Shown here: piece by piece, positions 1 through 6,217 of the stretch
Layout of the letters: every line of letters begins with the position of its first letter
Position numbering within the stretch: the stretch's first letter is position 1
Assembly: GCA_012519365.1 (NCBI GenBank)
Contig: JAAYQH010000350.1
Location: 1-6,571, forward strand
Length of the DNA stretch: 6,571 nucleotides
From: Planctomycetota bacterium
GTDB lineage: Bacteria; Planctomycetota; Phycisphaerae; Sedimentisphaerales; Anaerohalosphaeraceae
Direction: 5' to 3'
Made by a program: the position numbers and the translations under genes
The notes under the pieces: model-generated
What the model was told of the DNA's origin: nothing
Database searches by the model: none
Seen by the model: the letters and a program-made list of their open reading frames with translations, nothing else

Positions 1-6
1 CCGCCG

Positions 7-107
7 TCCCGCCCCTAAAAAAATAACAATAACGCCGCCGTATGGCAGGGGACATACGCCCCCCCAAGACGGTAAGACAAGCGTTTTCTATCTTTTTAGG
101 GGCGGGA
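7..107. repeat. Perfect 15-bp inverted repeat bounding a 101-bp segment
   Basis: TCCCGCCCCTAAAAA at 7-21 is the exact reverse complement of TTTTTAGGGGCGGGA at 93-107, with 71 bp between the arms. Inside lies a smaller dyad, CGTATG (39-44) and CATACG (53-58), around an 8-nt centre. The spacing is too long for an ordinary intrinsic terminator. The layout would suit a tiny non-autonomous (MITE-like) element, a structured RNA closed by a long stem, or two divergent protein-binding sites. Part of the left arm, on the opposite strand, recurs at 2449-2464. No reading frame inside is convincing. The repeat is seen directly; its role is unknown. Confidence 0.6.
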
Positions 108-149
108 TACAGAACTCGGCTTACAGACCCACTCTTTTTTTATAGATCC

Positions 150-180
150 TTGACATGGATAGTTAACGAGCGACGATAGA
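150..180 (+). promoter_or_regulatory. Possible sigma70-type promoter for the glycosidase-like gene
   Basis: A perfect -35 hexamer TTGACA lies at 150-155. No good -10 sits at 16-18 bp; the best candidates (GACGAT 172-177 or GATAGA 175-180) match poorly. A second weak option uses TATAGA at 141-146 as -10. The location about 40-70 bp before the ATG at 221 is suitable. Only the -35 is a strong match, so this is tentative. Confidence 0.3.
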
Positions 181-220
181 CGAACGCAAATAGTGCTGTG
201 GTTTTGAAGGGAGGCTGACA

Positions 221-2200
221 ATGACGTTTTCGGCGGTGGTGGTCTGTGCGGCGGCAAGTGTGCTCATTGGGACAAATACCGACGCGATTGATCGCAAGGC
301 ACTCGTTACCCGGCACGATGTCAAATTGACCGCCGCCGATCCGCTCTCGCCGTTGTCGGTCGGAAATGGCCGATTTGCCTTCAACGCCGATGTGACCGGC
401 CTGCAAACGTTTCCCGCCCACTATGCCAACACCATTCCCCTGACGACGATGGCCGAGTGGGGATGGAATCTCTTTGAGAACACCGAAGGCTATACGCTGG
501 CCGATACCTTTGTCAAGGTCGATACCTACGGCCGAGAGGTGCAGTACAACATCATCAGCTCCTCTCCCGCGGCACAGTACCTGCGGGCCAATCCGCATCA
601 GACCCATCTGGGACAGATCGGCTTTGTGCTGACCGACCAAAACGGTCGGCAACTGACGGTTGACGATCTGTCCGGGACCGACCAGACACTGCACTTGTGG
701 GAAGGGCAACTTGTCAGTCGCTTCGTGGCTGATGGCCAACCTGTCCAGGTACAGACTGTCGCCCATCCGGAATTCGACGGCATCGCCGTCTCGGTGGATA
801 GCCCGCTGCTGCGGGATGGACGCGCCAAAATCTCGTTGCGGTTTGCCTATCCCTCGGCCACCTGGGGCAACGACCCGGCCGACTGGACCAAGCCAACCCG
901 GCATCAAACACAAACACTCCGTGAGGACGAAACGACCGCCCTCATTCGGCGCCAGCTGGATAGCCTGAGCTATTATTGCCGCGTTGGACACAACGGCAAA
1001 CTGCTCAAGACCGACCGGCACGAATATCTGCTGTTTGGACCGACTGAGTGGGGGCCATTAACCTTTTCGGTTATTTTTTCGCAGACGCCCATCGATCAGC
1101 CGGCCGAGTTGTTTGAGCAGATTCGCCAAAAGGCCGCCGCCTTCTGGCAGGGCTTCTGGACCTCCGGCGGGGCGATTGACCTGTCCGAAAGCAGCGACCC
1201 GCGGTGGTATGAACTGGAGAGGCGGATCGTATTGTCGCAATATCTGATGGGGGTTCAATCCGCCCAGCAGTACCCCCCGGCTGAGACCGGACTGACCTGT
1301 ACCAGTTGGTTCGGCAAGTTCCATCTGGAGATGCACTGGTGGCACGGCGTACACTGGATGCTCTGGGGGCGCAGCGCCTCCTTTGAGCGGTCGCTGGCGT
1401 GGTACAAAGAGATAATGCCGGTCGCTCGACAGATTGCCCAGCGGCAGGGCTATGCCGGCGTACGATGGCCCAAAATGGTCGGGCCGGACGGACACGATTC
1501 TCCCTCGGGCATCGGCCCGCTGCTGATCTGGCAGCAGCCGCATCCAATCTATTATGCCGAAATGCTCTATCGCGAAAACCCTACCGCCGAAACGTTGGAC
1601 CACTACAAGGACCTTGTATTCGAGACGGCGGCGTTTATGGCCGATTTTGCCCATTGGGACGAGATGAGCGAAAGTTTCGTATTGGGCCCGCCCCTGATTT
1701 CCGCACGGGAATTTGAACCTAAACGCTATGCCGAGACCAAAAACCCCGCCTTTGAATTGGCCTATTGGCATTGGGCGCTGCGCACGGCCTGCCAGTGGCG
1801 CCAGCGACTGGGACTGGAACCGGCTGCAATGTGGGAACGAATCGCGGCCAATTTGGCCTTGCTGCCCATACGCGATGGCGTCTATGTCGAGCAGGAGTAC
1901 CCGCCGGTAGCCGACGGCGGCCATCCCTGTATGCTGGCGGCATGGGGGCTGTTGCCCAAGTCCCAAATGGTTGAAGAGGCCGTGATGACGCGAACCGTTG
2001 AGCACGTGCTGCGCCACTGGGACTGGCGCGACACATGGGGCTGGGACTATCCGATGATCGCAATGACCGCCGCTCGGGTCGGCAAACCGGAATGGGCGAT
2101 AGAGGCCTTGCTGCTGGAGGTACAGAAAAATCGCTACCTGCCCAACGGTCACAACTGGCAGCGGGAAGGCCTGCCGGTGTATATGCCCGGCAACGGCTGA
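221..2200 (+). CDS. Six-hairpin (GH65-like) glycosidase-family protein, cut short by an in-frame TGA
   Basis: The 659-residue product resembles bacterial proteins annotated as glycosyl hydrolase family 65-like or six-hairpin glycosidases. An N-terminal beta-rich region spans about residues 25-300 (LSVGNGRFAFNADVTG near the start, HLWEGQLVSRF in the middle). A tryptophan-rich alpha/alpha barrel follows from about 330, with signature stretches LTCTSWFGKFHLEMHWWHG (E370 in HLEMHWW is a candidate acidic residue), RWPKMVGPDGHDSPSGIGP and LIWQQPHPIYYAE. Residues 4-17 are hydrophobic, so export is likely, although the n-region lacks the usual Lys/Arg. The start at 221 is supported by AAGGGAGG at 207-214, six bases upstream, and by a TAG in the same frame at 191-193. 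The substrate and reaction cannot be read from the sequence. The frame continues past the TGA for 40 codons, so the full protein was probably 700 residues; this form may lack the last barrel helix. Confidence 0.8.
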   Translation: MTFSAVVVCAAASVLIGTNTDAIDRKALVTRHDVKLTAADPLSPLSVGNGRFAFNADVTGLQTFPAHYANTIPLTTMAEWGWNLFENTEGYTLADTFVKVDTYGREVQYNIISSSPAAQYLRANPHQTHLGQIGFVLTDQNGRQLTVDDLSGTDQTLHLWEGQLVSRFVADGQPVQVQTVAHPEFDGIAVSVDSPLLRDGRAKISLRFAYPSATWGNDPADWTKPTRHQTQTLREDETTALIRRQLDSLSYYCRVGHNGKLLKTDRHEYLLFGPTEWGPLTFSVIFSQTPIDQPAELFEQIRQKAAAFWQGFWTSGGAIDLSESSDPRWYELERRIVLSQYLMGVQSAQQYPPAETGLTCTSWFGKFHLEMHWWHGVHWMLWGRSASFERSLAWYKEIMPVARQIAQRQGYAGVRWPKMVGPDGHDSPSGIGPLLIWQQPHPIYYAEMLYRENPTAETLDHYKDLVFETAAFMADFAHWDEMSESFVLGPPLISAREFEPKRYAETKNPAFELAYWHWALRTACQWRQRLGLEPAAMWERIAANLALLPIRDGVYVEQEYPPVADGGHPCMLAAWGLLPKSQMVEEAVMTRTVEHVLRHWDWRDTWGWDYPMIAMTAARVGKPEWAIEALLLEVQKNRYLPNGHNWQREGLPVYMPGNG

Positions 2201-2323
2201 CTGCTGACGGCAGTGGCAATGATGGCCGCCGGCTGGGACGACGCCCCGCAACGCACCGCACCGGGATTTCCGGACAATGGCAAGTGGGTCGTCAAGTGGG
2301 AAGGCCTCAGAAAAATGCCATAG
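2201..2323 (+). pseudogene. Severed C-terminal tail of the glycosidase-like protein
   Basis: After the TGA at 2198-2200 the same frame stays open for 40 codons, beginning LLTAVAMMAAGWDDAP and ending GKWVVKWEGLRKMP before TAG at 2321-2323. The content looks like real protein: a hydrophobic helix, then a PGFPDNGKW turn and a Trp/Gly-rich end. The preceding residues are PVYMPGNG. From memory of this family, a run GNGG followed by a hydrophobic helix is usual here, so the TGA may be a one-base change of GGA (Gly). Nonsense mutation, sequencing or assembly error, or stop-codon recoding could each explain it. No ribosome-binding site suggests separate translation. Confidence 0.65.
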
Positions 2324-2336
2324 GCAGAAAAATGCC
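2308..2336 (+). repeat. 12-bp direct repeat around the TAG stop
   Basis: CAGAAAAATGCC occurs at 2308-2319 and again at 2325-2336, a period of 17 bp, flanking the TAG that ends the extended glycosidase frame. The second copy also forms a short hairpin, AGGCA (2322-2326) with TGCCT (2333-2337), without a following T-tract. It looks like a slippage duplication at the gene end; no function is implied. Confidence 0.6.
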
Positions 2337-2448
2337 TTACGCGAGAAAACGCCGGACAAAGCCCGATAAAGAGACCAAGACAACCTAACCTGGAGCGCAC
2401 AGCGGTGCCGTGCCGTTTTCCATTGCCCACACTCAAACGAATGGGGTG

Positions 2449-2464
2449 GTTATTTTTTTAGGGG
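2449..2464 (+). repeat. Dispersed copy of the upstream GTTATTTTTTTAGGGG motif
   Basis: GTTATTTTTTTAGGGG at 2449-2464 is the exact reverse complement of bases 12-27, so the glycosidase-like gene is flanked by a 16-bp inverted match. The core TTTTTAGGGG is also at 93-102. Similarity ends sharply outside these bases. The T-rich half follows a weak dyad (CCATT 2420-2424 / AATGG 2440-2444), so a contribution to termination is possible but not convincing. Confidence 0.5.
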
Positions 2465-2472
2465 TGTTCTTT

Positions 2473-2492
2473 GATTTTACCATCGTAAAATC
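2473..2492. promoter_or_regulatory. Perfect dyad, candidate operator upstream of the aminopeptidase gene
   Basis: GATTTTAC (2473-2480) and GTAAAATC (2485-2492) form a perfect 8-bp inverted repeat around CATC. There is no T-tract directly after it, so it is not a typical terminator. It covers the -35 area of the predicted promoter whose -10 lies at 2506-2511, a natural position for a dimeric repressor or activator. The dyad is observed; the regulatory role is inferred. Confidence 0.5.
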
Positions 2493-2505
2493 GCTTCATT
2501 GTGCC

Positions 2506-2511
2506 TACAAT
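2506..2511 (+). promoter_or_regulatory. Candidate -10 box for the aminopeptidase gene
   Basis: TACAAT matches five of six consensus positions and would start transcription near 2518, giving a leader of about 40 nt. There is no recognisable -35 at 16-18 bp; that region is taken up by the dyad at 2473-2492, which may mean activator dependence. Confidence 0.4.
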
Positions 2512-2556
2512 AACGGTTCGTCTGTGCTCGTATGAACAACCCATTCAAACAGAAAG

Positions 2557-4107
2557 ATGACAACGATGAAAAATCGAATCATTGACATTCAGGTTGCTGC
2601 ACGGCAAGCAGAGCCGACGACGGTCAAGGCGGATCTGCTTGCGGTCGGTGTGTTCGAGGATGGACCGTGCTGCCAGGCCTCGCAGGCGGTCAACACACAA
2701 CTGGGTGATCCGCTTGGCTCCCTCAAACAACTGGGCGACTTTGAGGGTAAAGTTCAAACCTCGGCGATGGTCTATGCCGATGGCAAAGTGGCCGCGGTCC
2801 GCGTGCTGTTTGTCGGTCTTGGGCCGCGTGAAAAGTGCGACCCGCAGACGTTGTTCAAGGCCGCGGCACTGGCCGCCTCAAAGGCCGTTGATCTGAAGGC
2901 CAAAACTCTCGGCCTGCTGCTCTATTGCGGCCAAGGGGACAAGGATGCGACACCGGGGCTGGAGCAGGCCGGCCAGGTCATGGCCGAAGGGGTCTTCTTT
3001 GGGGCATATCGCTATGATGAATACCTCGAACAAGCCGCCGAAAAGCGGCCGGCAAAACTCACTGCCACCCTCCTGACCGCACAGGAAAAGACCGCCGCGG
3101 CCCTGAAAAAAGGCGTTGCCGTCGGGGCGATTACCGGCGCAGCCCAAAATTACGCTCGCACCCTTACCAATCGACCGGCCAACATGATTACGCCGGCTTC
3201 GCTGGCTGCTGAAGCCCGGAAACTGGCCGCGTCGGTTCCTTCGCTGCAATGCAGCGTGCTGGAACCAACGCAGCTTAAGACCCAAAAAATGGGTGGCATT
3301 TTGGCGGTCGGCCAAGGTTCGGCCAATACGCCGCGGCTGATTGTGTTGCGCTGCAAACCCGCCGGAGCATCACCCAAGACGCCCGCCATCGGCCTGGTCG
3401 GCAAGGCCATTACCTTCGATTCCGGCGGCATCTCACTCAAGCCGGGCCAGGGAATGCAGGACATGAAATTCGACAAGTCCGGCGGCATCGCCGTGCTGGC
3501 GGCCATGTGGGCCATTGCGAATCTCAAGCCGAAAGTGCCGGTTATCGGCTTGATTCCCGCGGCGGAAAATATGCCTGGCGGCACGAGTTATCGCCCCGGC
3601 GACATCATCACCACCTACAGCGGCAAGACGGTTGAAATCCAGAACACCGATGCCGAGGGTCGGTTGATTTTGTGTGATGCACTCGCCTATGCCCGGCGGC
3701 TCGGCTGCCAAACGATTGTGGACATTGCCACGTTGACCGGGGCGTGTGCCGTTGCCCTTGGGCGAAAACGTGCCGGCCTGATGGGTAACGACCAGACCCT
3801 GATCGATCGCCTCAAGACAGCCTCCGCCCAGACGGGAGAACGACTGTGGCACCTGCCTTGCGACGATGAGTTCGTCGAAGAGATGAAAAGTAAAATTGCC
3901 GATTTGAAGAACGTTGGCGACAAGTGGGGCGGGGCGTGTACCGCCGCGGCGTTTTTGAGCCAATTCGCACAAGGAGCCAAATGGGCACATATCGACATCG
4001 CCGGTGTCGGTGTCTGGGGGGCAGACGAAAAGGACGCCCCCGGTTCAATCGGCTTTGGCGTCCGCTTGTTGACGGCATTTGTCGCCGCATCGACCCAAAA
4101 ACCTTAA
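2557..4107 (+). CDS. pepA: Leucyl aminopeptidase (peptidase family M17)
   Basis: This is a cytosolic two-metal aminopeptidase that removes N-terminal residues, typically leucine, from peptides; M17 enzymes usually form hexamers. The 516-residue length is normal for the family. The N-terminal regulatory-type domain covers about residues 1-175. The catalytic domain starts around NYARTLTNRPANMITP. Expected ligands are all present: K283 and D288 in GKAITFDSGG, K295, D306 in MKFDKSGG, and D365, E367 and R369 in NTDAEGRL. Each sits 13 residues after its E. coli PepA counterpart (K270, D275, K282, D293, D352, E354, R356). The C-terminus contains DIATLTGAC and HIDIAGVGVWG. Two starts are possible, 2557 and 2566 (Met4); the purine-rich AGAAAG at 2551-2556 is better spaced for 2566, but no strong Shine-Dalgarno decides it. 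The gene appears monocistronic, with its own upstream dyad and -10, and the next gene has a separate promoter. Confidence 0.96.
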   Translation: MTTMKNRIIDIQVAARQAEPTTVKADLLAVGVFEDGPCCQASQAVNTQLGDPLGSLKQLGDFEGKVQTSAMVYADGKVAAVRVLFVGLGPREKCDPQTLFKAAALAASKAVDLKAKTLGLLLYCGQGDKDATPGLEQAGQVMAEGVFFGAYRYDEYLEQAAEKRPAKLTATLLTAQEKTAAALKKGVAVGAITGAAQNYARTLTNRPANMITPASLAAEARKLAASVPSLQCSVLEPTQLKTQKMGGILAVGQGSANTPRLIVLRCKPAGASPKTPAIGLVGKAITFDSGGISLKPGQGMQDMKFDKSGGIAVLAAMWAIANLKPKVPVIGLIPAAENMPGGTSYRPGDIITTYSGKTVEIQNTDAEGRLILCDALAYARRLGCQTIVDIATLTGACAVALGRKRAGLMGNDQTLIDRLKTASAQTGERLWHLPCDDEFVEEMKSKIADLKNVGDKWGGACTAAAFLSQFAQGAKWAHIDIAGVGVWGADEKDAPGSIGFGVRLLTAFVAASTQKP

Positions 4108-4145
4108 TTTTAAGTCTTGCTATGTCCGCTTTTTTAAGAAAAGTA

Positions 4146-4174
4146 TTGATAGACAGGTGAAAAATTCGTAATAT
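4146..4174 (+). promoter_or_regulatory. Strong sigma70-like promoter for the HTH-EIIA gene
   Basis: TTGATA at 4146-4151 and TAATAT at 4169-4174 are separated by exactly 17 bp, the best promoter-like pair in the window. Transcription would begin near 4181, leaving a leader of about 39 nt before the ATG at 4220. The direct repeat AATTCGT occurs at 4163-4169 and 4184-4190, 21 bp apart (two helical turns), overlapping the -10 edge and the start region. Confidence 0.6.
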
Positions 4175-4189
4175 ATCGCAAATAATTCG

Positions 4190-4207
4190 TTTTTATGGTT
4201 TTTATGG
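4190..4207 (+). repeat. Perfect 9-bp tandem direct repeat in the HTH-EIIA leader, candidate operator
   Basis: TTTTTATGG occurs twice with no gap (4190-4198 and 4199-4207), just downstream of the predicted start of transcription and 12 bp before the ATG. BldC-type MerR-like HTH proteins are known to bind AT-rich head-to-tail repeats of about this period, and the gene downstream encodes such an HTH. Autoregulation is therefore a reasonable inference. Slippage in a T-rich leader is the alternative. Confidence 0.5.
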
Positions 4208-4219
4208 CGAGATTTTGCG

Positions 4220-4870
4220 ATGAATACGGACAAACCCGAAATTATGACCGTAGCCGAAGTGGCTGAGTTTTTGCGGGTGTCGGAGCGAACCGTTTATGAC
4301 TGGGCTGTCAGCGGGACCATTCCCTGCGGAAAACTCGGGACAACGTGGCGGTTTAAGCGTTCGGAGGTGCAAAAGTGGGTCGATGACAACCTTTCAGGCT
4401 CTCGAAAGCCAATCTCATTTACACCGATTTCAATCGCCGATATTCTTTCCCCTCAACATGTCCTTATTATTTCAGAGACCCAAAAAGACGCCGCCTTGTT
4501 GCGAACCATCGACCACTTGGCGAAAACCGGGGCAATTGACGATAAGCAGGCGGTCCAGGAAGGTATTTTTCAGCGTGAGCGACTGATGTCCACCGGTATC
4601 GGCCTGGGCGTCGGCATTCCCCATATTCGCCAAAAAGGCATTGATGATCTGATGATGGCCGTGACGCTGAGCACAGAAGGCATTGTGGATTATGAAACAT
4701 TGGATAATGTTCCTGTCCGGCTCATTTTTATGATTTTGGCCGGTCAGCATCAGCACACGCTTCATATCAAAACTATGGCCGCGATCAGCAGTCGCATTCG
4801 CAATCCCGTTTTGCGGGAAATGCTGCTCCAGGCCGATAATCCGGAAACACTCTATCAGTTACTAACTTAA
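4220..4870 (+). CDS. Excisionase/BldC-like HTH fused to a PTS EIIA (PtsN-like) domain
   Basis: The 216-residue protein has two domains. Residues 8-57 are a MerR-superfamily excisionase-type helix-turn-helix: MTVAEVAEFLRVSERTVYDW, then the wing GTTWRFKRSEVQKWV. Residues 70-216 are a PTS EIIA type-2 domain like fructose EIIA and nitrogen-PTS PtsN. The motif STGIGLGVGIPH places the expected phospho-acceptor histidine at H135. The fusion suggests a DNA-binding regulator whose activity depends on phosphorylation by HPr or EINtr-type donors; DNA binding and the phosphorelay link are inferred. Translation starts at 4220, with only a weak GGCGAG (4206-4211) upstream. The last codon and TAA stop fall at the end of the insertion sequence, so the native C-terminus has been altered by a few residues; the EIIA fold ends around LYQLL and is probably intact. 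No EIIB, EIIC, HPr or EI gene is visible here, which argues for a regulatory rather than sugar-transport role. Confidence 0.9.
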   Translation: MNTDKPEIMTVAEVAEFLRVSERTVYDWAVSGTIPCGKLGTTWRFKRSEVQKWVDDNLSGSRKPISFTPISIADILSPQHVLIISETQKDAALLRTIDHLAKTGAIDDKQAVQEGIFQRERLMSTGIGLGVGIPHIRQKGIDDLMMAVTLSTEGIVDYETLDNVPVRLIFMILAGQHQHTLHIKTMAAISSRIRNPVLREMLLQADNPETLYQLLT

Positions 4871-4882
4871 ACTGACCGATTT
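4869..4882 (+). repeat. Left terminal inverted repeat of the insertion sequence
   Basis: AAACTGACCGATTT is the exact reverse complement of 6201-6214. Its first two bases belong to the TAA stop of the HTH-EIIA gene. Apparent symmetry extends outward to 4859, but that part (TTACTA) is better explained as half of a palindromic target site. Confidence 0.9.
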
Positions 4883-4923
4883 ACGTTTTTATGCCGATGA
4901 AAAGCATTAAACAAAAACCCCCT

Positions 4924-4959
4924 CTTATGCCGATAAGTGTTTTGATAAGAAATACTTAT
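4924..4959 (+). promoter_or_regulatory. Alternating 5-bp stem-loops in the transposase leader
   Basis: Four arms lie in a row: CTTAT (4924-4928), ATAAG (4933-4937), ATAAG (4945-4949) and CTTAT (4955-4959). Arms 1 and 2 pair across a GCCG loop and arms 3 and 4 across AAATA; 1 with 3 or 2 with 4 are alternatives. They end six bases before the CGGAGG Shine-Dalgarno at 4965-4970, so they may tune transposase translation. Stems this short and AT-rich are weak, and the role is speculative. Confidence 0.35.
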
Positions 4960-4974
4960 ATGCTCGGAGGCTGT

Positions 4975-6201
4975 ATGATTACTATCGGCCAAATTCCCAA
5001 AAAACTGCAACATTTTTTCCGGCCCGTTAAAAAACAGGTTTCCGGACATGTGTATGACTATTTCTGGTCTTTTGTGCTGGCCATGGGCGTCAGCCGCGGC
5101 AGCACCATCGACCGGCTGGTCAAACTGCTGCGGAACAGCCCCCACCGCACCAATCACGGCGAATTCCTCTGGCGCAGTAACTGGGGCGAGCCGGCGGTCC
5201 TGCAGCAGATTGCCCTGGACCTGCTGCGCAGCCTGTTCCATAAGAAAGACCATACTCTTTTCTTCATCATCGATGGCACCCAAACCCTCAAACGTGCGAA
5301 AAAGATGGATGCCGTCAGAAAATTGTTCCACCATGCTGCCGGCAAATACAGCACCGGCCATACCATTGTCAAGGTCTGCCTGTATTATCGCGGCGTGACG
5401 ATCCCGTGGGCATCCCTGCTGTATGTCAAGAAAGAGCATGCTGCCCCGCTGGGCATCGACTTCTGCAAACTGACTCAACTGGCCGGCCAGGTCATCCGGC
5501 AGGCGATCCTGCCGGACCACTTCAAGGTCACGGCCTTGTTTGATGCGTTCTATCTGTGCCCCGACGTGGTGAATGCCTGTAAAGAACGAAAATGGCATTA
5601 TATCAGCGTAGGGGCTCCGAATCGCTGTTTTCAGGTCCAATCCCAGTCCTACAAGTTGGGCAAATACGGCCGAAATGTCCTGAACAACAGCGGCACCTGG
5701 TGTGATATCGACGGCTTGCGAAAAACCACGACGTACCGGCTGGCCCAGCGTATCGGCCGGTTGAATAAATTGGGCGAGGTTAAAATCGTTTTCTCCCGTC
5801 GTAAAGGGGATAAAAAACACATTGCACTGGTAAAGGATGATGTGCGGACATCGATGGAAAAAATCGTCGCCGCCTATCTGAAACGCTGGGCGATTGAGAT
5901 GTTGATCAAGGACGAGAAACAGCATTTGGGGCTGGGCGATTACCGCGTTCTGCGGTACCGGGCTGGAGTTAGACACCTGCACCTGGTGGACTGCGTCTAT
6001 GCCTGCCTGACCCACCTGGGCGTACAGGCCCAGCGTGAACAAGGCCACACAAAGAAGATTAGAGTGCTGCGACTGGAGCCGATCAGCCAACTCAAAGCGT
6101 CGTTGCGCCAGAGGGTCTGGCAGGAGAATATCAAAGAGGTTATCAAGTACAGCCATGAAAAACCTGTTATCCGCCGCTTGGAAAAACTCCTTGCGGCCTA
6201 A
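4975..6201 (+). CDS. DDE transposase, IS4 superfamily (IS4/IS701-like)
   Basis: This gene encodes the transposase that moves the element bounded by 4869-4882 and 6201-6214. From the preferred start it is 408 residues. The three acidic catalytic residues are visible: D100 in FFIIDGTQTLKR, D190 in TALFDAFYLCPD, and E308 in YLKRWAIEMLIKDEK. The last motif fits the IS4 signature Y-(2)-R-(3)-E-(6)-K exactly (Y301, R304, E308, K315), followed by the typical LGLGDYRVLRYRAGVRHLHLV. The start at 4975 is chosen because CGGAGG lies at 4965-4970, four bases upstream. The same frame is open back to an ATG at 4891 (436 residues), but that stretch holds leader stem-loops and has no ribosome-binding site. 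The stop codon touches the right terminal repeat. There is no frameshift or missing catalytic residue, so it may be active. Confidence 0.92.
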   Translation: MITIGQIPKKLQHFFRPVKKQVSGHVYDYFWSFVLAMGVSRGSTIDRLVKLLRNSPHRTNHGEFLWRSNWGEPAVLQQIALDLLRSLFHKKDHTLFFIIDGTQTLKRAKKMDAVRKLFHHAAGKYSTGHTIVKVCLYYRGVTIPWASLLYVKKEHAAPLGIDFCKLTQLAGQVIRQAILPDHFKVTALFDAFYLCPDVVNACKERKWHYISVGAPNRCFQVQSQSYKLGKYGRNVLNNSGTWCDIDGLRKTTTYRLAQRIGRLNKLGEVKIVFSRRKGDKKHIALVKDDVRTSMEKIVAAYLKRWAIEMLIKDEKQHLGLGDYRVLRYRAGVRHLHLVDCVYACLTHLGVQAQREQGHTKKIRVLRLEPISQLKASLRQRVWQENIKEVIKYSHEKPVIRRLEKLLAA

Positions 6202-6214
6202 AATCGGTCAGTTT
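6201..6214 (-). repeat. Right terminal inverted repeat of the insertion sequence
   Basis: AAATCGGTCAGTTT mirrors the left repeat at 4869-4882 perfectly. It begins at the last base of the transposase TAA, so the gene runs to the very edge of the element, as is common in compact insertion sequences. Confidence 0.9.
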
Positions 6215-6217
6215 GAT

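Larger units (their letters stand above)
4865..6217 (+). mobile_element. IS4-superfamily insertion sequence, about 1.35 kb, apparently complete
   Basis: The element is defined by perfect 14-bp terminal inverted repeats (4869-4882 and 6201-6214) enclosing one intact transposase gene. The exact outer edges are uncertain by a few bases. The flanks read TTACTA on the left (4859-4864) and CTAGTAA on the right (6218-6224). Joining them through a shared CTA gives the palindrome TTACTAGTAA, so a 3-bp CTA duplication, or a 4-bp CTAG duplication with one mutated base (CTAA at 4862-4865), is the simplest reading. That places the element at about 4865/4866 to 6217. It sits at the 3' end of the HTH-EIIA gene, upstream of hypC. 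Confidence 0.88.

Noticed and set aside
2198..2215. Selenocysteine insertion at the TGA
   Set aside because: The adjacent hairpin has a 5-bp stem that includes part of the TGA, with no SECIS-like loop at the usual distance, and the expected residue looks like glycine.
1058..2383. 441-codon open frame on the - strand opposite the glycosidase-like gene
   Set aside because: It has no family signature and overlaps a well-supported sense gene completely. Long antisense frames are expected in GC-rich coding DNA.
2035..2388. 117-codon + strand frame crossing the 3' end of the glycosidase-like gene
   Set aside because: It lies mostly inside the sense gene in another frame. Its product is Arg/Gly-rich with no domain, and the in-frame continuation of the glycosidase explains the region better.
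2418..2459. Intrinsic terminator from the dyad CCATT/AATGG plus a run of seven T
   Set aside because: The stem has five strong pairs plus two G-T pairs, a 15-nt loop and a gap before the T run. It is too weak to call.
4859..4868. Extension of the IS terminal repeat to 24 bp (21 matches)
   Set aside because: The extra matching bases TTACTA / TAGTAA are explained more simply as the two halves of a palindromic insertion target.
4867..6156. 429-codon open frame on the - strand opposite the transposase
   Set aside because: The sense frame carries a complete DDE motif set and a ribosome-binding site. The antisense frame is low-complexity in look, has no recognisable domain and is a shadow of codon bias.
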